In this document: positions 54,517-63,613 of the stretch, piece by piece
How the letters are laid out: each line of letters starts with the position of its first letter
Position numbering within the stretch: the first letter of the stretch is position 1
Assembly (NCBI GenBank): GCA_027019175.1
Contig: JALUXB010000031.1
Location: 1 to 64,000 of the forward strand
DNA: 64,000 nucleotides
Direction: 5' to 3'
Source: Sulfurovum sp.
GTDB taxonomy: Bacteria; Campylobacterota; Campylobacteria; Campylobacterales; Sulfurovaceae
Program-made: the position numbers and the translations under genes
Notes under the pieces: model-generated
Told to the model about the DNA's origin: nothing
What the model saw: the letters and a program-made list of their open reading frames with translations, nothing else
Database searches by the model: none

Positions 54517-55851
54517 CTACTTTTTAGGCAGCGGTGCTTCCATTTTGTCCCACTCGAGCATGCCCCAGTCTTCAAGGCTCTTTTGCAGGCTGTCAAGTGT
54601 TTTGTCTTTGTGGCAGGCGTAACAGGCATTGGTTTCCGGCGGCATTCCGAAGCGCTTTGTTTCGGCAGGGTAGGTGAACGCAAAACGGTGAGAACGTACC
54701 GTGAGCGGTGACTTGCCTGTATGTTTGCCTGTTTTGGGCATATGGCACTCGATACATTGTGAACCTTTGGAGTCTGCTTTGTGGTGCGTATGGGCCTCAA
54801 GACTCTCCTGGTGCGGTCCAATTACAGAACCGAAGCTGTGACACTTCAGGCACGCCTGGTTGCCTTCGGGCTTTTTGGCAGTATTGGTCAGCTTGTGCGG
54901 ATCGTGACAGTTAATGCAGGTAATGCCGTGCTTGTACATGGCATCGTGTACATATTCGTTACCCTGCGTACGGTTCTTTTTTGCCGCGCCGTTTGGCCAG
55001 AACTCTTTGGTCGCTTTACCCGGGGTGAAAGGAGCCGGAAGCTTGTAGTTGACCAAAGGCTTGCCGGGTTCGTACCCTTTAGGATAGTCTGTAGCTGTCA
55101 TCCAGAGATCTTTTGCCGTTGCACCTTCTGTCTGTATGCGTTTGTCGCGGTTTCGCATATGACATTGCAGGCAGACTTCATTGGTACGGATAGGGTCGAC
55201 GAGACTTGCTTTGAATACAGGATTGTCAGGGTCTTTGGCGTGTGCACTTCCCGGGCCGTGGCAGTTTTCACAGGCAATGGCAGGTTCGACACGTTTGCCG
55301 GTAGCCATGTACCCGGTGAAGTGACAGCCGTCACAGGTTGTGGAGGTAGGGAACTGTTTGTTGTCGTGAGGGTAGGAGTCGTGGTACCAGTATTTGTAGG
55401 GTTTGAAGTGCTGCCACTTGCCTGTCTGTGTGTTCCACTGGTAGTTGCCCAGGCGGTAGTCCTCTTTGCCGTTAATCTTTGCCGGGATCATATAGCGCTG
55501 TTTGAACTTGCTGCCAATGGTGTAGACAGCTTCCTTGAGGGTGAAGTCGGCATCGTCAGGCAGTTTGGAGAAATCGGCAACGACAACACCCGGGTCTTTT
55601 CTGATGTCCTGGATCATCTTCGAGTGCATGGAAGCTTTCCAGTCGCGGTACTTCTCTTTGTGGCACTCTTTGCATTTTTGAGATCCCACAAAGGCCGCCT
55701 CTTTCTGTTCGGCAGGCTGAAGATCGACATTGAGCCCGACACGTGGTTTTGTCAACTGTTTGTAGTAAGGTACAATCTTTGGCATATTGCCCCAGATGAA
55801 TGCCGCGACAAGCAGCAGCGTAAGTGTAAGCCAGAAGAGCGTTTTTTTCAT
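54517..55851 (-). CDS. Octaheme c-type cytochrome
   Basis: A single N-terminal membrane helix or uncleaved signal (LFWLTLTLLLVAAFIWG) precedes eight CxxCH motifs: CKECH, CDGCH, CENCH, CLQCH, CINCH, CLKCH, CIECH and CYACH. The protein is 444 residues long, periplasmic and probably anchored. The pattern resembles the cytochrome c554/hydroxylamine-oxidoreductase superfamily, but there is no CxxCK active heme. It could be an electron carrier or a nitrogen or sulfur oxyanion reductase. Its start overlaps the aroE stop by 4 bases, an unusual operon partner. Confidence 0.88.
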   Translation of the reverse strand: MKKTLFWLTLTLLLVAAFIWGNMPKIVPYYKQLTKPRVGLNVDLQPAEQKEAAFVGSQKCKECHKEKYRDWKASMHSKMIQDIRKDPGVVVADFSKLPDDADFTLKEAVYTIGSKFKQRYMIPAKINGKEDYRLGNYQWNTQTGKWQHFKPYKYWYHDSYPHDNKQFPTSTTCDGCHFTGYMATGKRVEPAIACENCHGPGSAHAKDPDNPVFKASLVDPIRTNEVCLQCHMRNRDKRIQTEGATAKDLWMTATDYPKGYEPGKPLVNYKLPAPFTPGKATKEFWPNGAAKKNRTQGNEYVHDAMYKHGITCINCHDPHKLTNTAKKPEGNQACLKCHSFGSVIGPHQESLEAHTHHKADSKGSQCIECHMPKTGKHTGKSPLTVRSHRFAFTYPAETKRFGMPPETNACYACHKDKTLDSLQKSLEDWGMLEWDKMEAPLPKK

Positions 55852-56645
55852 GATTCAAAAGCCTTTTTCATATGGAGTTTAACGGTATCGAAGCCGAAGC
55901 GGTGTTCGGTAAAATGCATGAATGCAATGATACCCTGATAGAGCAGCATATTGCTGCCGTCTTTGGTGGGTTTGCCGTATGATCTTGCCAGTTTTAAAAA
56001 AGGTGTTTCTTTGCCGTAGATGACATCGACACACGCTTTTGCGGAGGGAATGACTTTGTCAAGAATAGTCTTTGGGGCAGGAAGGCTCTCATCTTCAAGA
56101 CCAGCAGATGTCATATTGACAACCAAATCATAGGATTTTGGAATGAAGGTTTCAAATGTGGAGGTTTCAAACCCTTCGTTGACAAACTTTTCCAGTCGGG
56201 GAGCACTGCGGTTGAGTATGGTAACGTTATAGCCTGCTTCTTTAAGAATGACAGCGGTGGACTGTGCCGTACCTCCGGCACCAAGAAAAAGTACCGTTTT
56301 GACACTTTCGAATTCGCCGATGGCTTTGAGGAAACCCGGAGCATCCGTGTTGAAACCGTAAAGTTTGCCTTCTTTTTCAACAATGGTGTTGACAGCTCCC
56401 ACTTTTTTGGCAAAGTCATCCAGTATGTCACAGGCATTGTAGGCATGCTCTTTGTGCGGCACGGTAATGTTGATGCCCTTGAGTCCAAGTGCAAAAAAGG
56501 CTTCACGGAGCCTTTCTCCATCCTCCAGACGGTAGCGTCCATAGCATCCGCTGTATCCAAGACCCTTGAATGCAAGGTTGTGCATCAGGGGTGATTTGGA
56601 GTGTGAAACGGGGTTGCCGAAAATAGCAAAAAAGCGTGTGGACAT
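55848..56645 (-). CDS. aroE: Shikimate dehydrogenase
   Basis: AroE reduces 3-dehydroshikimate with NADPH. FAIFGNPVSHSKSPLMHN binds substrate, INITVPHKEHAYN holds the catalytic Lys, FLGAGGTAQSTAVIL is the nucleotide loop and LLYQGIIAF ends the domain. The ORF track begins at 56663. I choose the ATG at 56645, which follows GGAAGGATTCC, giving 265 residues. Confidence 0.95.
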   Translation of the reverse strand: MSTRFFAIFGNPVSHSKSPLMHNLAFKGLGYSGCYGRYRLEDGERLREAFFALGLKGINITVPHKEHAYNACDILDDFAKKVGAVNTIVEKEGKLYGFNTDAPGFLKAIGEFESVKTVLFLGAGGTAQSTAVILKEAGYNVTILNRSAPRLEKFVNEGFETSTFETFIPKSYDLVVNMTSAGLEDESLPAPKTILDKVIPSAKACVDVIYGKETPFLKLARSYGKPTKDGSNMLLYQGIIAFMHFTEHRFGFDTVKLHMKKAFES

Positions 56646-56865
56646 AGTGTGGAATCCTTCCATTAACAGTTTTAGAATTATAGCACTCTAAACCTTGTGT
56701 GCCTGATAACGGCATGTGCCCAACTGCTGCATATACGTTTTTCATGGCAAGGTTTGGATGAACAGTAGGCATTTGGAAGGAAAAAATATTTTCTATATGC
56801 CATTCCATATTTTAGGGTGTTGGTCTATACTTTTTTGATTATATTCAAAAAAAGGTAGAGGGATA

Positions 56866-57054
56866 ATGGTTTCCAAACAGGAAATACTTAGAGTGCTGCA
56901 GCAGAGATTGGCCAGACTGTATGCTGCATATCAGGAAAATAGGATCAGCCGTGATCTTTATATACGACAGGTACAAAAGATCGATGCGATGATAGACTGT
57001 GTTGAAATGGCTATTCTTCTGGGCAGTTATCCTCTCCTGAAAGAAGCATTTTGA
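56866..57054 (+). CDS. Small protein of unknown function
   Basis: The 62-residue helical protein begins MVSKQEILRVLQQRL and has a good ribosome site (TAGAGGGATA). It is probably two helices (RLARLYAAYQENRIS, YIRQVQKIDAMIDCVEM). No family is recognised. It overlaps the 3' end of the convergent XRE gene by 44 bases, so the two messages are complementary over that stretch. Confidence 0.55.
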   Translation: MVSKQEILRVLQQRLARLYAAYQENRISRDLYIRQVQKIDAMIDCVEMAILLGSYPLLKEAF

Positions 57055-57943
57055 TGACATACTCTGAGGCAAGAAAATCAGGAAGCAGTGCCCGGTAACT
57101 TTCCAAAACGATATCTCCCGTGATGGAGATACTTTTATAGTATCGGTAATTCATGTTTCGGGTAAGTTTTTTGGCATCTTCCAGCGTGGTGGCAAAACCG
57201 ACCTCCAAAATACTGTTTTGGTTTGCGATAAGATGGGCGTAATGTCGTATGAAAAGCAGTGTGGCACTTTTTTCATTCAGTGCAAAAAAAGAGAGAATGT
57301 AGCTGCAACCGGGTTCATCAAAGGTTGCAAAATGTGCATTGGAAAGATCTTTGTCCCGGAGCTCAAAAGACATGAGTTTTTCAAAAATTTCAGGTTTTAC
57401 CCGCAGAGCGAAGAGAAGGCCGAAGAAGTGCCCCTTATAGATTGAAACGTAAAAGGTATTGGTCGGGTAGAGTGCCCACTCTTTAAAATCTGTTTCATCC
57501 AATCCTTTAAATTTATGATTCAGTGCCTGATCAATATCGACATTGATCTGTGCAACTTCATGAAGTTTTTCCGTATTGCGAAGCTGTGTGATAATGAGAT
57601 CCCCGTTTTTTGCCAGTTTTTCAGGAAAGCGCATAACCAGTTCTTTGCTTTTTCTGCCAAGCATATTTTTCATGCCGGCTTCACAAATATGCTCTTCTGC
57701 CTCTTTGTCTGAAAATTTGTCCCAACACGGCATCGCTGTCCCTGTGAGCTGTTGAAAATAGCGGAGAATACTGACTTGTCTGGCCAGACTGGGTTTGGTT
57801 ATGCCTCTTTCCCATTTACTTAATGTACTGGTATCGAGTCCCCTGAAGTGACCGATATCGAAACTGTAAAGTGCATGAACCAGCTGTTCCTGTGTCAATC
57901 CGCTCTCTTCACGGCACTGTTTGAGATAGTTACTGAAATACAT
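57011..57943 (-). CDS. XRE-family transcriptional regulator with large sensing domain
   Basis: The helix-turn-helix lies in residues 1-70 (LKQCREESGLTQEQLVHAL, LDTSTLSKWERGITKPS). The remaining 240 residues contain a mixed alpha/beta domain (TNTFYVSIYKGHFFGLLFAL, SYILSFFALNEKSATLLFIR) that I cannot assign. It may bind a ligand or be GNAT-like. It is divergent from the nuclease-like gene at 58088 and may control it and itself. Confidence 0.8.
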   Translation of the reverse strand: MYFSNYLKQCREESGLTQEQLVHALYSFDIGHFRGLDTSTLSKWERGITKPSLARQVSILRYFQQLTGTAMPCWDKFSDKEAEEHICEAGMKNMLGRKSKELVMRFPEKLAKNGDLIITQLRNTEKLHEVAQINVDIDQALNHKFKGLDETDFKEWALYPTNTFYVSIYKGHFFGLLFALRVKPEIFEKLMSFELRDKDLSNAHFATFDEPGCSYILSFFALNEKSATLLFIRHYAHLIANQNSILEVGFATTLEDAKKLTRNMNYRYYKSISITGDIVLESYRALLPDFLASEYVIKMLLSGEDNCPEE

Positions 57944-57958
57944 ACATACCCATTTCCT

Positions 57959-57976
57959 CTTGTTTGTACAAGTATA
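57959..57976 (-). promoter_or_regulatory. Promoter and inverted repeat of the XRE gene
   Basis: The minus strand has GCTATACTTG (-10 TATACT at 57971-57976), 28 bases before the ATG. An inverted repeat CTTGT-TTGT-ACAAG (57959-57972) overlaps the -10 and start-site region, so self-repression is plausible. Confidence 0.4.
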
Positions 57977-58037
57977 GCAGAGGAGTTGTTAGAAAAAAGT
58001 AGGCATTTTAAAAACTATTTTTTTTTGAAAATGACCT

Positions 58038-58065
58038 TCACTTCAGTGACGGAAACATATATACT
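58038..58065 (+). promoter_or_regulatory. Inverted repeat and -10 element of the nuclease-like gene
   Basis: TCACTTCAGTGA (58038-58049) is an inverted repeat 10 bases upstream of TATACT (58060-58065), where a -35 would lie. A regulator bound here would block RNA polymerase. The gene's ribosome site is TAGGAGGTAACAT. Confidence 0.4.
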
Positions 58066-58087
58066 GACAAACCATAGGAGGTAACAT

Positions 58088-58636
58088 ATGATCGAATTAG
58101 TGATTGGATTATTTTTTTTAGTAGTAGTGGGGCTTATTTTTATAGCCAAGAATAGAGAGCCTTTATTTGTAGATAAAGATCGAGAAGAGAGTAAACAGCA
58201 TAGCGAGGCATATCAGCGGACAGAAATGAACATCCCTGATCAATGTGAGAAGGTACTATCAACGCAGCATATCAGGGAGATAGAAAAACTTCCCTCTGTC
58301 ATTGTGGAAAATATTATTGATGGAGAGACAGTTGACATTGTCTGTAATGAAGTGCATGAACGGATCAGGTTGGATGCGATTGACTGCCCTAAAGACGGTC
58401 AGGAATGGGGGCACATTGCAACGATGGGTCTTATTCAGTTGATCGGTGAAAGAAAAACAGTTAAATTAGAGAGGCATGGAACAGATATATACGGAAGAAC
58501 AATAGGCACCCTGTTCATATATGTACCGGAAGAAAAAAGATGGTTGAATGTGAATGAAAGCATGGTAATATTGGGATATGCCTGGATGATGCCGTCTTTT
58601 TGCAGCCATTTACCACCACAAAGAAAAGAAAACTGA
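58088..58636 (+). CDS. Membrane-anchored staphylococcal-nuclease-like protein
   Basis: An N-terminal membrane helix (VIGLFFLVVVGLIFIA) is followed by about 55 linker residues and an SNase-like domain: VENIIDGETVDIVC, ERIRLDAIDCPKDGQEWG and TDIYGRTIGTLFIY. The catalytic Arg (RIRL), acidic (DGETV) and GRT positions are recognisable. The Glu usually in PE-x-Q-P-x-G is shifted to KDGQEWG. It probably acts outside the inner membrane on DNA or RNA. Confidence 0.75.
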   Translation: MIELVIGLFFLVVVGLIFIAKNREPLFVDKDREESKQHSEAYQRTEMNIPDQCEKVLSTQHIREIEKLPSVIVENIIDGETVDIVCNEVHERIRLDAIDCPKDGQEWGHIATMGLIQLIGERKTVKLERHGTDIYGRTIGTLFIYVPEEKRWLNVNESMVILGYAWMMPSFCSHLPPQRKEN

Positions 58637-58698
58637 TAGATACAGGAAGTTGGATAAAATCAAAAAAAGCAGGTTTTTATAGAAAAGAGAAGGTTTTG

Positions 58699-58720
58699 TT
58701 CCGCCGTGGAAATGGCGGAA
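58699..58720. terminator. Hairpin between convergent genes
   Basis: TTCCGCC pairs with GGCGGAA around an 8-base loop, between the ends of the nuclease-like gene and trpE. It lacks a U tract on either strand, so termination is uncertain. Confidence 0.5.
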
Positions 58721-58753
58721 AGAATGTACATATAATGCAAAAAAAGTAGTGAG

Positions 58754-60160
58754 CTAAAGTGACTCCATCTCTTTGAGTGTTGCCAAAAGCGCACCCAGTT
58801 TGTTCTTGACTTCGAGGTACTCCAGTTCAGGTACAGAATCGGCAACGATACCTGCGCCGGCTTGCAGAACGATACCCTCTTTATTGATAAGAGAGGTACG
58901 GATGGCAATCGCGGAGTCCATATTGCCGTTGAAGGCAAAATAGCCTACTGCGCCGGAGTAGAAACCGCGTTTGAGGCCTTCGAACATTGCAATGAGTTCC
59001 ATTGCCTTGATCTTGGGTGCACCGGTCATGGTTCCGGCGGTGAAGGTTGCAGCGAAGAGATCGAACATGTCTTTGTCATCACGGAGCTTGGCTTCAACGT
59101 CTGAGACCATATGCATGACGTGACTGTAGCGTTCTACACGCATCATGTCTGTCACTTCAACTGTCCCTGTCTGTGCTACCCGTCCCACATCGTTACGCCC
59201 AAGGTCGATGAGCATCAAGTGTTCTGCACACTCTTTGGGGTCATTGAGCATCTCTTCTTCAAGCTCTTTGTCCCGTTTGGCATCTTTGCCGCGTTTGCGT
59301 GTTCCGGCAATCGGGCGCAGCAGTATTTCACCTTCAGTCAGCCGCACCATCACTTCCGGGCTTGATCCACAGATGGAGAACTCCTCGTAATCGAGCAGAA
59401 AAAGGTAGGGAGAAGGGTTTTTGGAGCGCAGTACACGGTAGAAGCTGAGCGGGTCGATCTTCCCTTTTTGTGTGTAGCGGTTGGAGAGCAGAATCTGGAA
59501 GATGTCTCCTGACCGGATATGCTCTTTTGATTCGGCAACCAGCTGTTTGAAGCGTTCTTCGTCAATACTGAACGCACCCTCACCCTCGAGCTCTACCGGT
59601 TTGAGCGGCATGGGTGAAAAGGGTTCATTGACGAGGTTCTCTATCTCTTCGAGTGCTTCAGCCATGGAGTTATCGTTGAGAATGAAAGTCAGTTTGGCAC
59701 TTTTATGAGAATAGGCAATGATGATCTTCGGTCGTACCATATCGAAGTCAGGCGTATTGAGTGTGTCCAGCAGAGGATCCATGCTTGCTTCCAGCACCGG
59801 TTCGAAGACTTTGACCATATCGTAGGCAATAAAACCGATGAAACCGTCAACAAAGGAGAAACCGACCTCTTCAGCCTTTTTTTTGTAAATAGCCTGGTTG
59901 ATGTTGGCATAGTAGTCTTTGAGGAACGTAAAAGGATCCTCTTCGAGTACACGCACATGGCCTTCACTGTCGGTATGGGTGGTAATTTTGTTTTTATAAA
60001 CCACACGTTCTTTGGCACCGATGGTGATAAAGGAGAAGTTGCCGTCACTTGTATTGACAACACTTTCAAAAAGCATAGTGATCTCATCGGGAAAACGTGA
60101 TTTGATCTCACCATACAGAGCTACGGGTGTAAGTTGGTCGAATAGTACTGTTTTATGCAT
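58754..60160 (-). CDS. trpE: Anthranilate synthase component I
   Basis: TrpE turns chorismate into anthranilate using ammonia from TrpG. It has PIAGTRKRGKDAKRDKELEE, LIDLGRNDVGRVAQ, YSHVMHMVSDV and TAGTMTGAPKIKAMELI, all canonical. The Trp-binding region at residues 29-35 (MLFESV) is less typical than LLES. Length (468) is near normal. It follows the SPOR gene by 8 bases. Confidence 0.93.
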   Translation of the reverse strand: MHKTVLFDQLTPVALYGEIKSRFPDEITMLFESVVNTSDGNFSFITIGAKERVVYKNKITTHTDSEGHVRVLEEDPFTFLKDYYANINQAIYKKKAEEVGFSFVDGFIGFIAYDMVKVFEPVLEASMDPLLDTLNTPDFDMVRPKIIIAYSHKSAKLTFILNDNSMAEALEEIENLVNEPFSPMPLKPVELEGEGAFSIDEERFKQLVAESKEHIRSGDIFQILLSNRYTQKGKIDPLSFYRVLRSKNPSPYLFLLDYEEFSICGSSPEVMVRLTEGEILLRPIAGTRKRGKDAKRDKELEEEMLNDPKECAEHLMLIDLGRNDVGRVAQTGTVEVTDMMRVERYSHVMHMVSDVEAKLRDDKDMFDLFAATFTAGTMTGAPKIKAMELIAMFEGLKRGFYSGAVGYFAFNGNMDSAIAIRTSLINKEGIVLQAGAGIVADSVPELEYLEVKNKLGALLATLKEMESL

Positions 60161-60168
60161 AAGCGCTC

Positions 60169-60897
60169 CTATTTCTTGACGACAAATGCGCTTTTGTTGA
60201 TGAGGTTTTTGACGCGTACGATGGCACGGTCCACAGCCTCTCTGCTTTTGTATGGTCCGATACGTACCTTATGCATACCGTTTTCATCCATGATTTTGTA
60301 GGAATAGTGGTATTTTCGAAGTGTTTTTATCAGTCTGGAATTGGCAGAAGGCATGTTTTGGTAGGAAGCGACCTGAATATAGTACCTGCCTGTTGTCACA
60401 GCAGCAGGAGCGGGTTTTGGTTTGGATGGGGCAGCTTTTTTGGGGGTGCTGTAAGTATCCTTCGGAAGTGCCACCACCTCTTTTTTGACAGGTGCTTTGG
60501 CAACAGGTGCCGGTGCGGGTTTTACAGGTGCCGGTTTGGCAGTTTTGGATGGCTTGGGTGTTTTCTCAAGGGTAACGGTTTTCTCTTTTACCGCTTCTGC
60601 CTCGGGTCCTTTGATTTCACTCTCTATCATTTTTGAGAGTTCTGCCTGGTTGTCTTCTTTTGTTTTTGGCTCCTGTGTGGTGTTCTCAAGTGTCAGTTCC
60701 GGATCAATCATTTCTGTTGTATCGTCATTAAGTGCGGCATTGCCGGCATCAGGATCTTTGAGAATGATTTTTGTCAGAATGATCGCAACGATGAGAACAA
60801 CGATCAGGAGGGCGATGATAGTCAGGATGCCCTTGGCTTTACTCTCTTTGGATCGGGGGGTATCGATAATGAGGTCATCTAAGTTGTGATCTTGCAT
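60169..60897 (-). CDS. Single-pass membrane protein with SPOR domain
   Basis: A short cytoplasmic N-terminus with charged residues leads to one membrane helix (LTIIALLIVVLIVAIILT), a Pro/Lys/Ala-rich periplasmic linker (PAPVKPAPAPVAKAP) and a C-terminal SPOR domain (YYIQVASYQNMPSANSRLI, VRIGPYKSREAVD). This is the layout of FtsN-like division proteins. It precedes trpE in one operon. Confidence 0.85.
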   Translation of the reverse strand: MQDHNLDDLIIDTPRSKESKAKGILTIIALLIVVLIVAIILTKIILKDPDAGNAALNDDTTEMIDPELTLENTTQEPKTKEDNQAELSKMIESEIKGPEAEAVKEKTVTLEKTPKPSKTAKPAPVKPAPAPVAKAPVKKEVVALPKDTYSTPKKAAPSKPKPAPAAVTTGRYYIQVASYQNMPSANSRLIKTLRKYHYSYKIMDENGMHKVRIGPYKSREAVDRAIVRVKNLINKSAFVVKK

Positions 60898-60976
60898 AGT
60901 AGGGGTATTCTCCGCATATAAGTTTACACTTATTATACCCTAACGAATGTATAGAAAAGTTTATGAAGGGAAGGGG

Positions 60977-61006
60977 TCGAAACTCCCGTGTTTCAGGGAG
61001 TTTCGA
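60977..61006 (-). terminator. Terminator of the seven-heme cytochrome gene
   Basis: TCGAAACTCCC pairs with GGGAGTTTCGA over 11 bp around GTGTTTCA. It begins 18 bases past the stop of the minus-strand cytochrome gene. Confidence 0.7.
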
Positions 61007-61024
61007 TGTGTTTGGCAAGAACGG

Positions 61025-63391
61025 TTATTTCCAACCGTCTTTAACGACTTTCGCCGATTTTTTGTATGGATATTTCTTGACCAGCTGCTTAACTGAAAGC
61101 TTTTGGTCACCCTCTCTCATATAGTGCGCGAGGGTAACAGCTGCCCAGTAGTCATTGTCATATTTTGTGCCTGAAAGCTGTACGGGTACACCGCGTTTGT
61201 TAACAGTGTGACATGCTGCACAGGTAACAGGACCTGCATATTTCCCGTCCGGTGAGTACTGCAGCGCCTGCTCGTGTGTTGTGACATCGACTGTTCTTTC
61301 ATTGCCGTCGAATCTTGTGGAGTAGAGCCCGTGTGCCGATTCATGACAGGTCTGACAAGCGATGCTGCCGTGTGCCTTGGAGTATCTGAAGAGTGAATAC
61401 TTGTTAGGCTGGTCGATAGGGAAGTATTTCCCGCCTGTACTCTGCTCGACAAACGGTGCAAGGTGACAGTCAGCACAATGCGGTTCGGAAGCTGAAAGCC
61501 ACCAGTCATTACCGCCGGATGCTGCCTTGTACGGTACTTTTCCGCCTTTTGGATGGTTCCATGGCTTCAGGTCGAGTTTACCGTCTTTGCCGACATTTTT
61601 CACCAGTGTTGCCGACTTGTGCTCTGTATAGTACTTGAGTACTTCGTTGTCTGCACCAATGGCTTTAGGATCGGCAATAGCCGCAAATTTCTTCATATTC
61701 CCGCCTGCAACAGCTTTGACAATCTCTTTGAGTGATTTGTTTCTGATGCTTTTGCCAGTCTGTGTCGAGTCATGCTTGATGTCATCATACGTGTACATCG
61801 CCTGAGCCACTTTGGTGTGACAGTTGGTACAGTAGAGACCTCTGAGCTGTTTTACCGGTTTGCCATGCTCGTCTTTCATAGAAACATTTTTCAGCTGCCA
61901 TTTTCCGTATGCGTTCAGGAAGAACGGAGGTTTTGCATTGGGGTTGGAGTGTGCGTCACGTCTTACATAACATCCGCCGCCTGACTTTCTAATGTCGCCC
62001 TTGGCAAAACGTCCTTCTCCGTATCTGTCCGTAACACGGAACGGGTTGGTGTCATCGTTCATGTTCGGATTTTGGAAATGGGTTGGGTGACAGCTTTGAC
62101 ACGCCTGTGTTCTTCCCGCCGCATCGGGCATTGGCACCATACCAAGGTGGAAACCGTGGATAGCTTCGGTAAGCGGCTTGGCTTTGACTGCCTTGTATCC
62201 TGTCGCAACAGGTCTTGGTTCCTGGAGGTTTCCTGAAACATTGTCACCGTGACAGTCGGCACAGTTGACCTCTCCAACTTTTCCAAGACGGTTGCCCGGT
62301 GCATCAGACTGATAGTCACTGAGAAATTTGGTGCCGTGGTGTGCATCGTGGAGTGAGAGAATGTTGATGGACGCTTCGGAAAGCCTTGCCATATACTCAC
62401 TTTCGTCCGGATAACTCTTCCAATATTTATATTCCTGGTCTGAAAACTTCAGCCCTTCGTCTCTTGCCATCTGTGCCGCCTTGCCGTTTCTGGAGTGACA
62501 GGCGTAACAGTTTGGAATATCGACCGGGTTGGTACCGAAATAGCGGTAAGCCCTGCCCTTTTTATCGGTGATCGCTGTACCGGCATCGGTATGGAGTTCA
62601 ACCTGTGAGTACTGGAAAGGCTGAAAGTCTTTTTGTGTGATAGAACGAATGGTGCCTCTTCTGGTACTGTCGTTGAAAGCAGTCAGGGGAAGTCCCAGTG
62701 CATCCCAGATATGGGAAGCGGTCAGGATCAGTTTGACGTTTTTGACAGCAGGTACCAGTGTATCGGTCATCACAACGTTGCCACCGTCTTTTCCAGCATA
62801 CTCAAGGTATCCGCCGGAAAGCGGCTTGCCGGAAGGTCCCGCATCGATCTTGACTTTAATCTGGTGCCCAATGCGCAGTCTGTCTTTGTCAGTAGCTCCC
62901 TGGGGAATCGTACCTTCAAGATCTTTGTAGATGAAAAGGTGTCCCCAGACATAGTTGGCTACATTGTCACCCGGAGAGTCGAAGTGACCGTCTCCGTCGA
63001 CATCTTTAGGGACAGACCAATACTTCATCTTGTTTCCTTCACTGTACGAGTTGTCACGTACATTGTAAAAGAGTTTTACTTTGTCTTCTGGTGAGAGCAG
63101 TTTTGGCAGTTGTCCATTTTTCCCTGACTGGATCGCCTGTGCCTGAATAGAGTTGTAGGGGGGAATGACACAGCAGTAGCTCATTTCAAAACCGACACAG
63201 TGCATGCCGAGTTCATAGTTGACAAAGATGTTGTAGTCGTTTTTCGGCTGGTAGGCCTGTTTGCCTTTGACCTTTACTTTCTTCAGTTTATCGAGTGAAA
63301 ACGGAGGTTTCGGATCGTAGCCTGAAGAAGCAAAAGTGACCGTTGCAAGCAATGATGCGGCAACAGTACTTTTTAAAATCGTTGAAATCAT
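61025..63391 (-). CDS. Secreted seven-heme c-type cytochrome
   Basis: The ATG at 63391 follows AAAAGGAGACTAAAA (the ORF track starts at 63433), giving a signal peptide ILKSTVAASLLATVTFA and 788 residues. The N-terminal 290 residues have no heme sites but hold a Cys/His cluster (MHCVGFEMSYCCVI) and a likely beta domain. The remainder carries seven CxxCH motifs: CYACH, CADCH, CQSCH, CTNCH, CADCH, CQTCH and CAACH. It also carries further lone His residues able to serve as axial ligands. It has its own terminator. I cannot name the family. A respiratory role is inferred. Confidence 0.88.
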   Translation of the reverse strand: MISTILKSTVAASLLATVTFASSGYDPKPPFSLDKLKKVKVKGKQAYQPKNDYNIFVNYELGMHCVGFEMSYCCVIPPYNSIQAQAIQSGKNGQLPKLLSPEDKVKLFYNVRDNSYSEGNKMKYWSVPKDVDGDGHFDSPGDNVANYVWGHLFIYKDLEGTIPQGATDKDRLRIGHQIKVKIDAGPSGKPLSGGYLEYAGKDGGNVVMTDTLVPAVKNVKLILTASHIWDALGLPLTAFNDSTRRGTIRSITQKDFQPFQYSQVELHTDAGTAITDKKGRAYRYFGTNPVDIPNCYACHSRNGKAAQMARDEGLKFSDQEYKYWKSYPDESEYMARLSEASINILSLHDAHHGTKFLSDYQSDAPGNRLGKVGEVNCADCHGDNVSGNLQEPRPVATGYKAVKAKPLTEAIHGFHLGMVPMPDAAGRTQACQSCHPTHFQNPNMNDDTNPFRVTDRYGEGRFAKGDIRKSGGGCYVRRDAHSNPNAKPPFFLNAYGKWQLKNVSMKDEHGKPVKQLRGLYCTNCHTKVAQAMYTYDDIKHDSTQTGKSIRNKSLKEIVKAVAGGNMKKFAAIADPKAIGADNEVLKYYTEHKSATLVKNVGKDGKLDLKPWNHPKGGKVPYKAASGGNDWWLSASEPHCADCHLAPFVEQSTGGKYFPIDQPNKYSLFRYSKAHGSIACQTCHESAHGLYSTRFDGNERTVDVTTHEQALQYSPDGKYAGPVTCAACHTVNKRGVPVQLSGTKYDNDYWAAVTLAHYMREGDQKLSVKQLVKKYPYKKSAKVVKDGWK

Positions 63392-63564
63392 TTTTAGTCT
63401 CCTTTTAAATTTGATTACACTCAATTTTTGCATCTAAAAGATTAAGAACGCTTTAAAAATGATCTAAAATAAGTCAATTTATTAATTAAATTACATAAGT
63501 TAAAGTGATTTATATTGTGAGGTAATAGGCTTAATAAGGAGAAGATATAAAAGATGAAATTTGC

Positions 63565-63602
63565 TAAAAAACCCACAAAGTCTATTGGTTATATAGACTT
63601 TG
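63565..63602 (-). terminator. Intrinsic terminator of the MORN-type gene
   Basis: CAAAGTCTAT (63576-63585) pairs with ATAGACTTTG (63593-63602) around a 7-base loop. On the minus strand the stem is followed by GGGTTTTTTAG, a classical U tract, 11 bases after the stop codon. Confidence 0.85.
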
Positions 63603-63613
63603 CAGCCCCTGTT

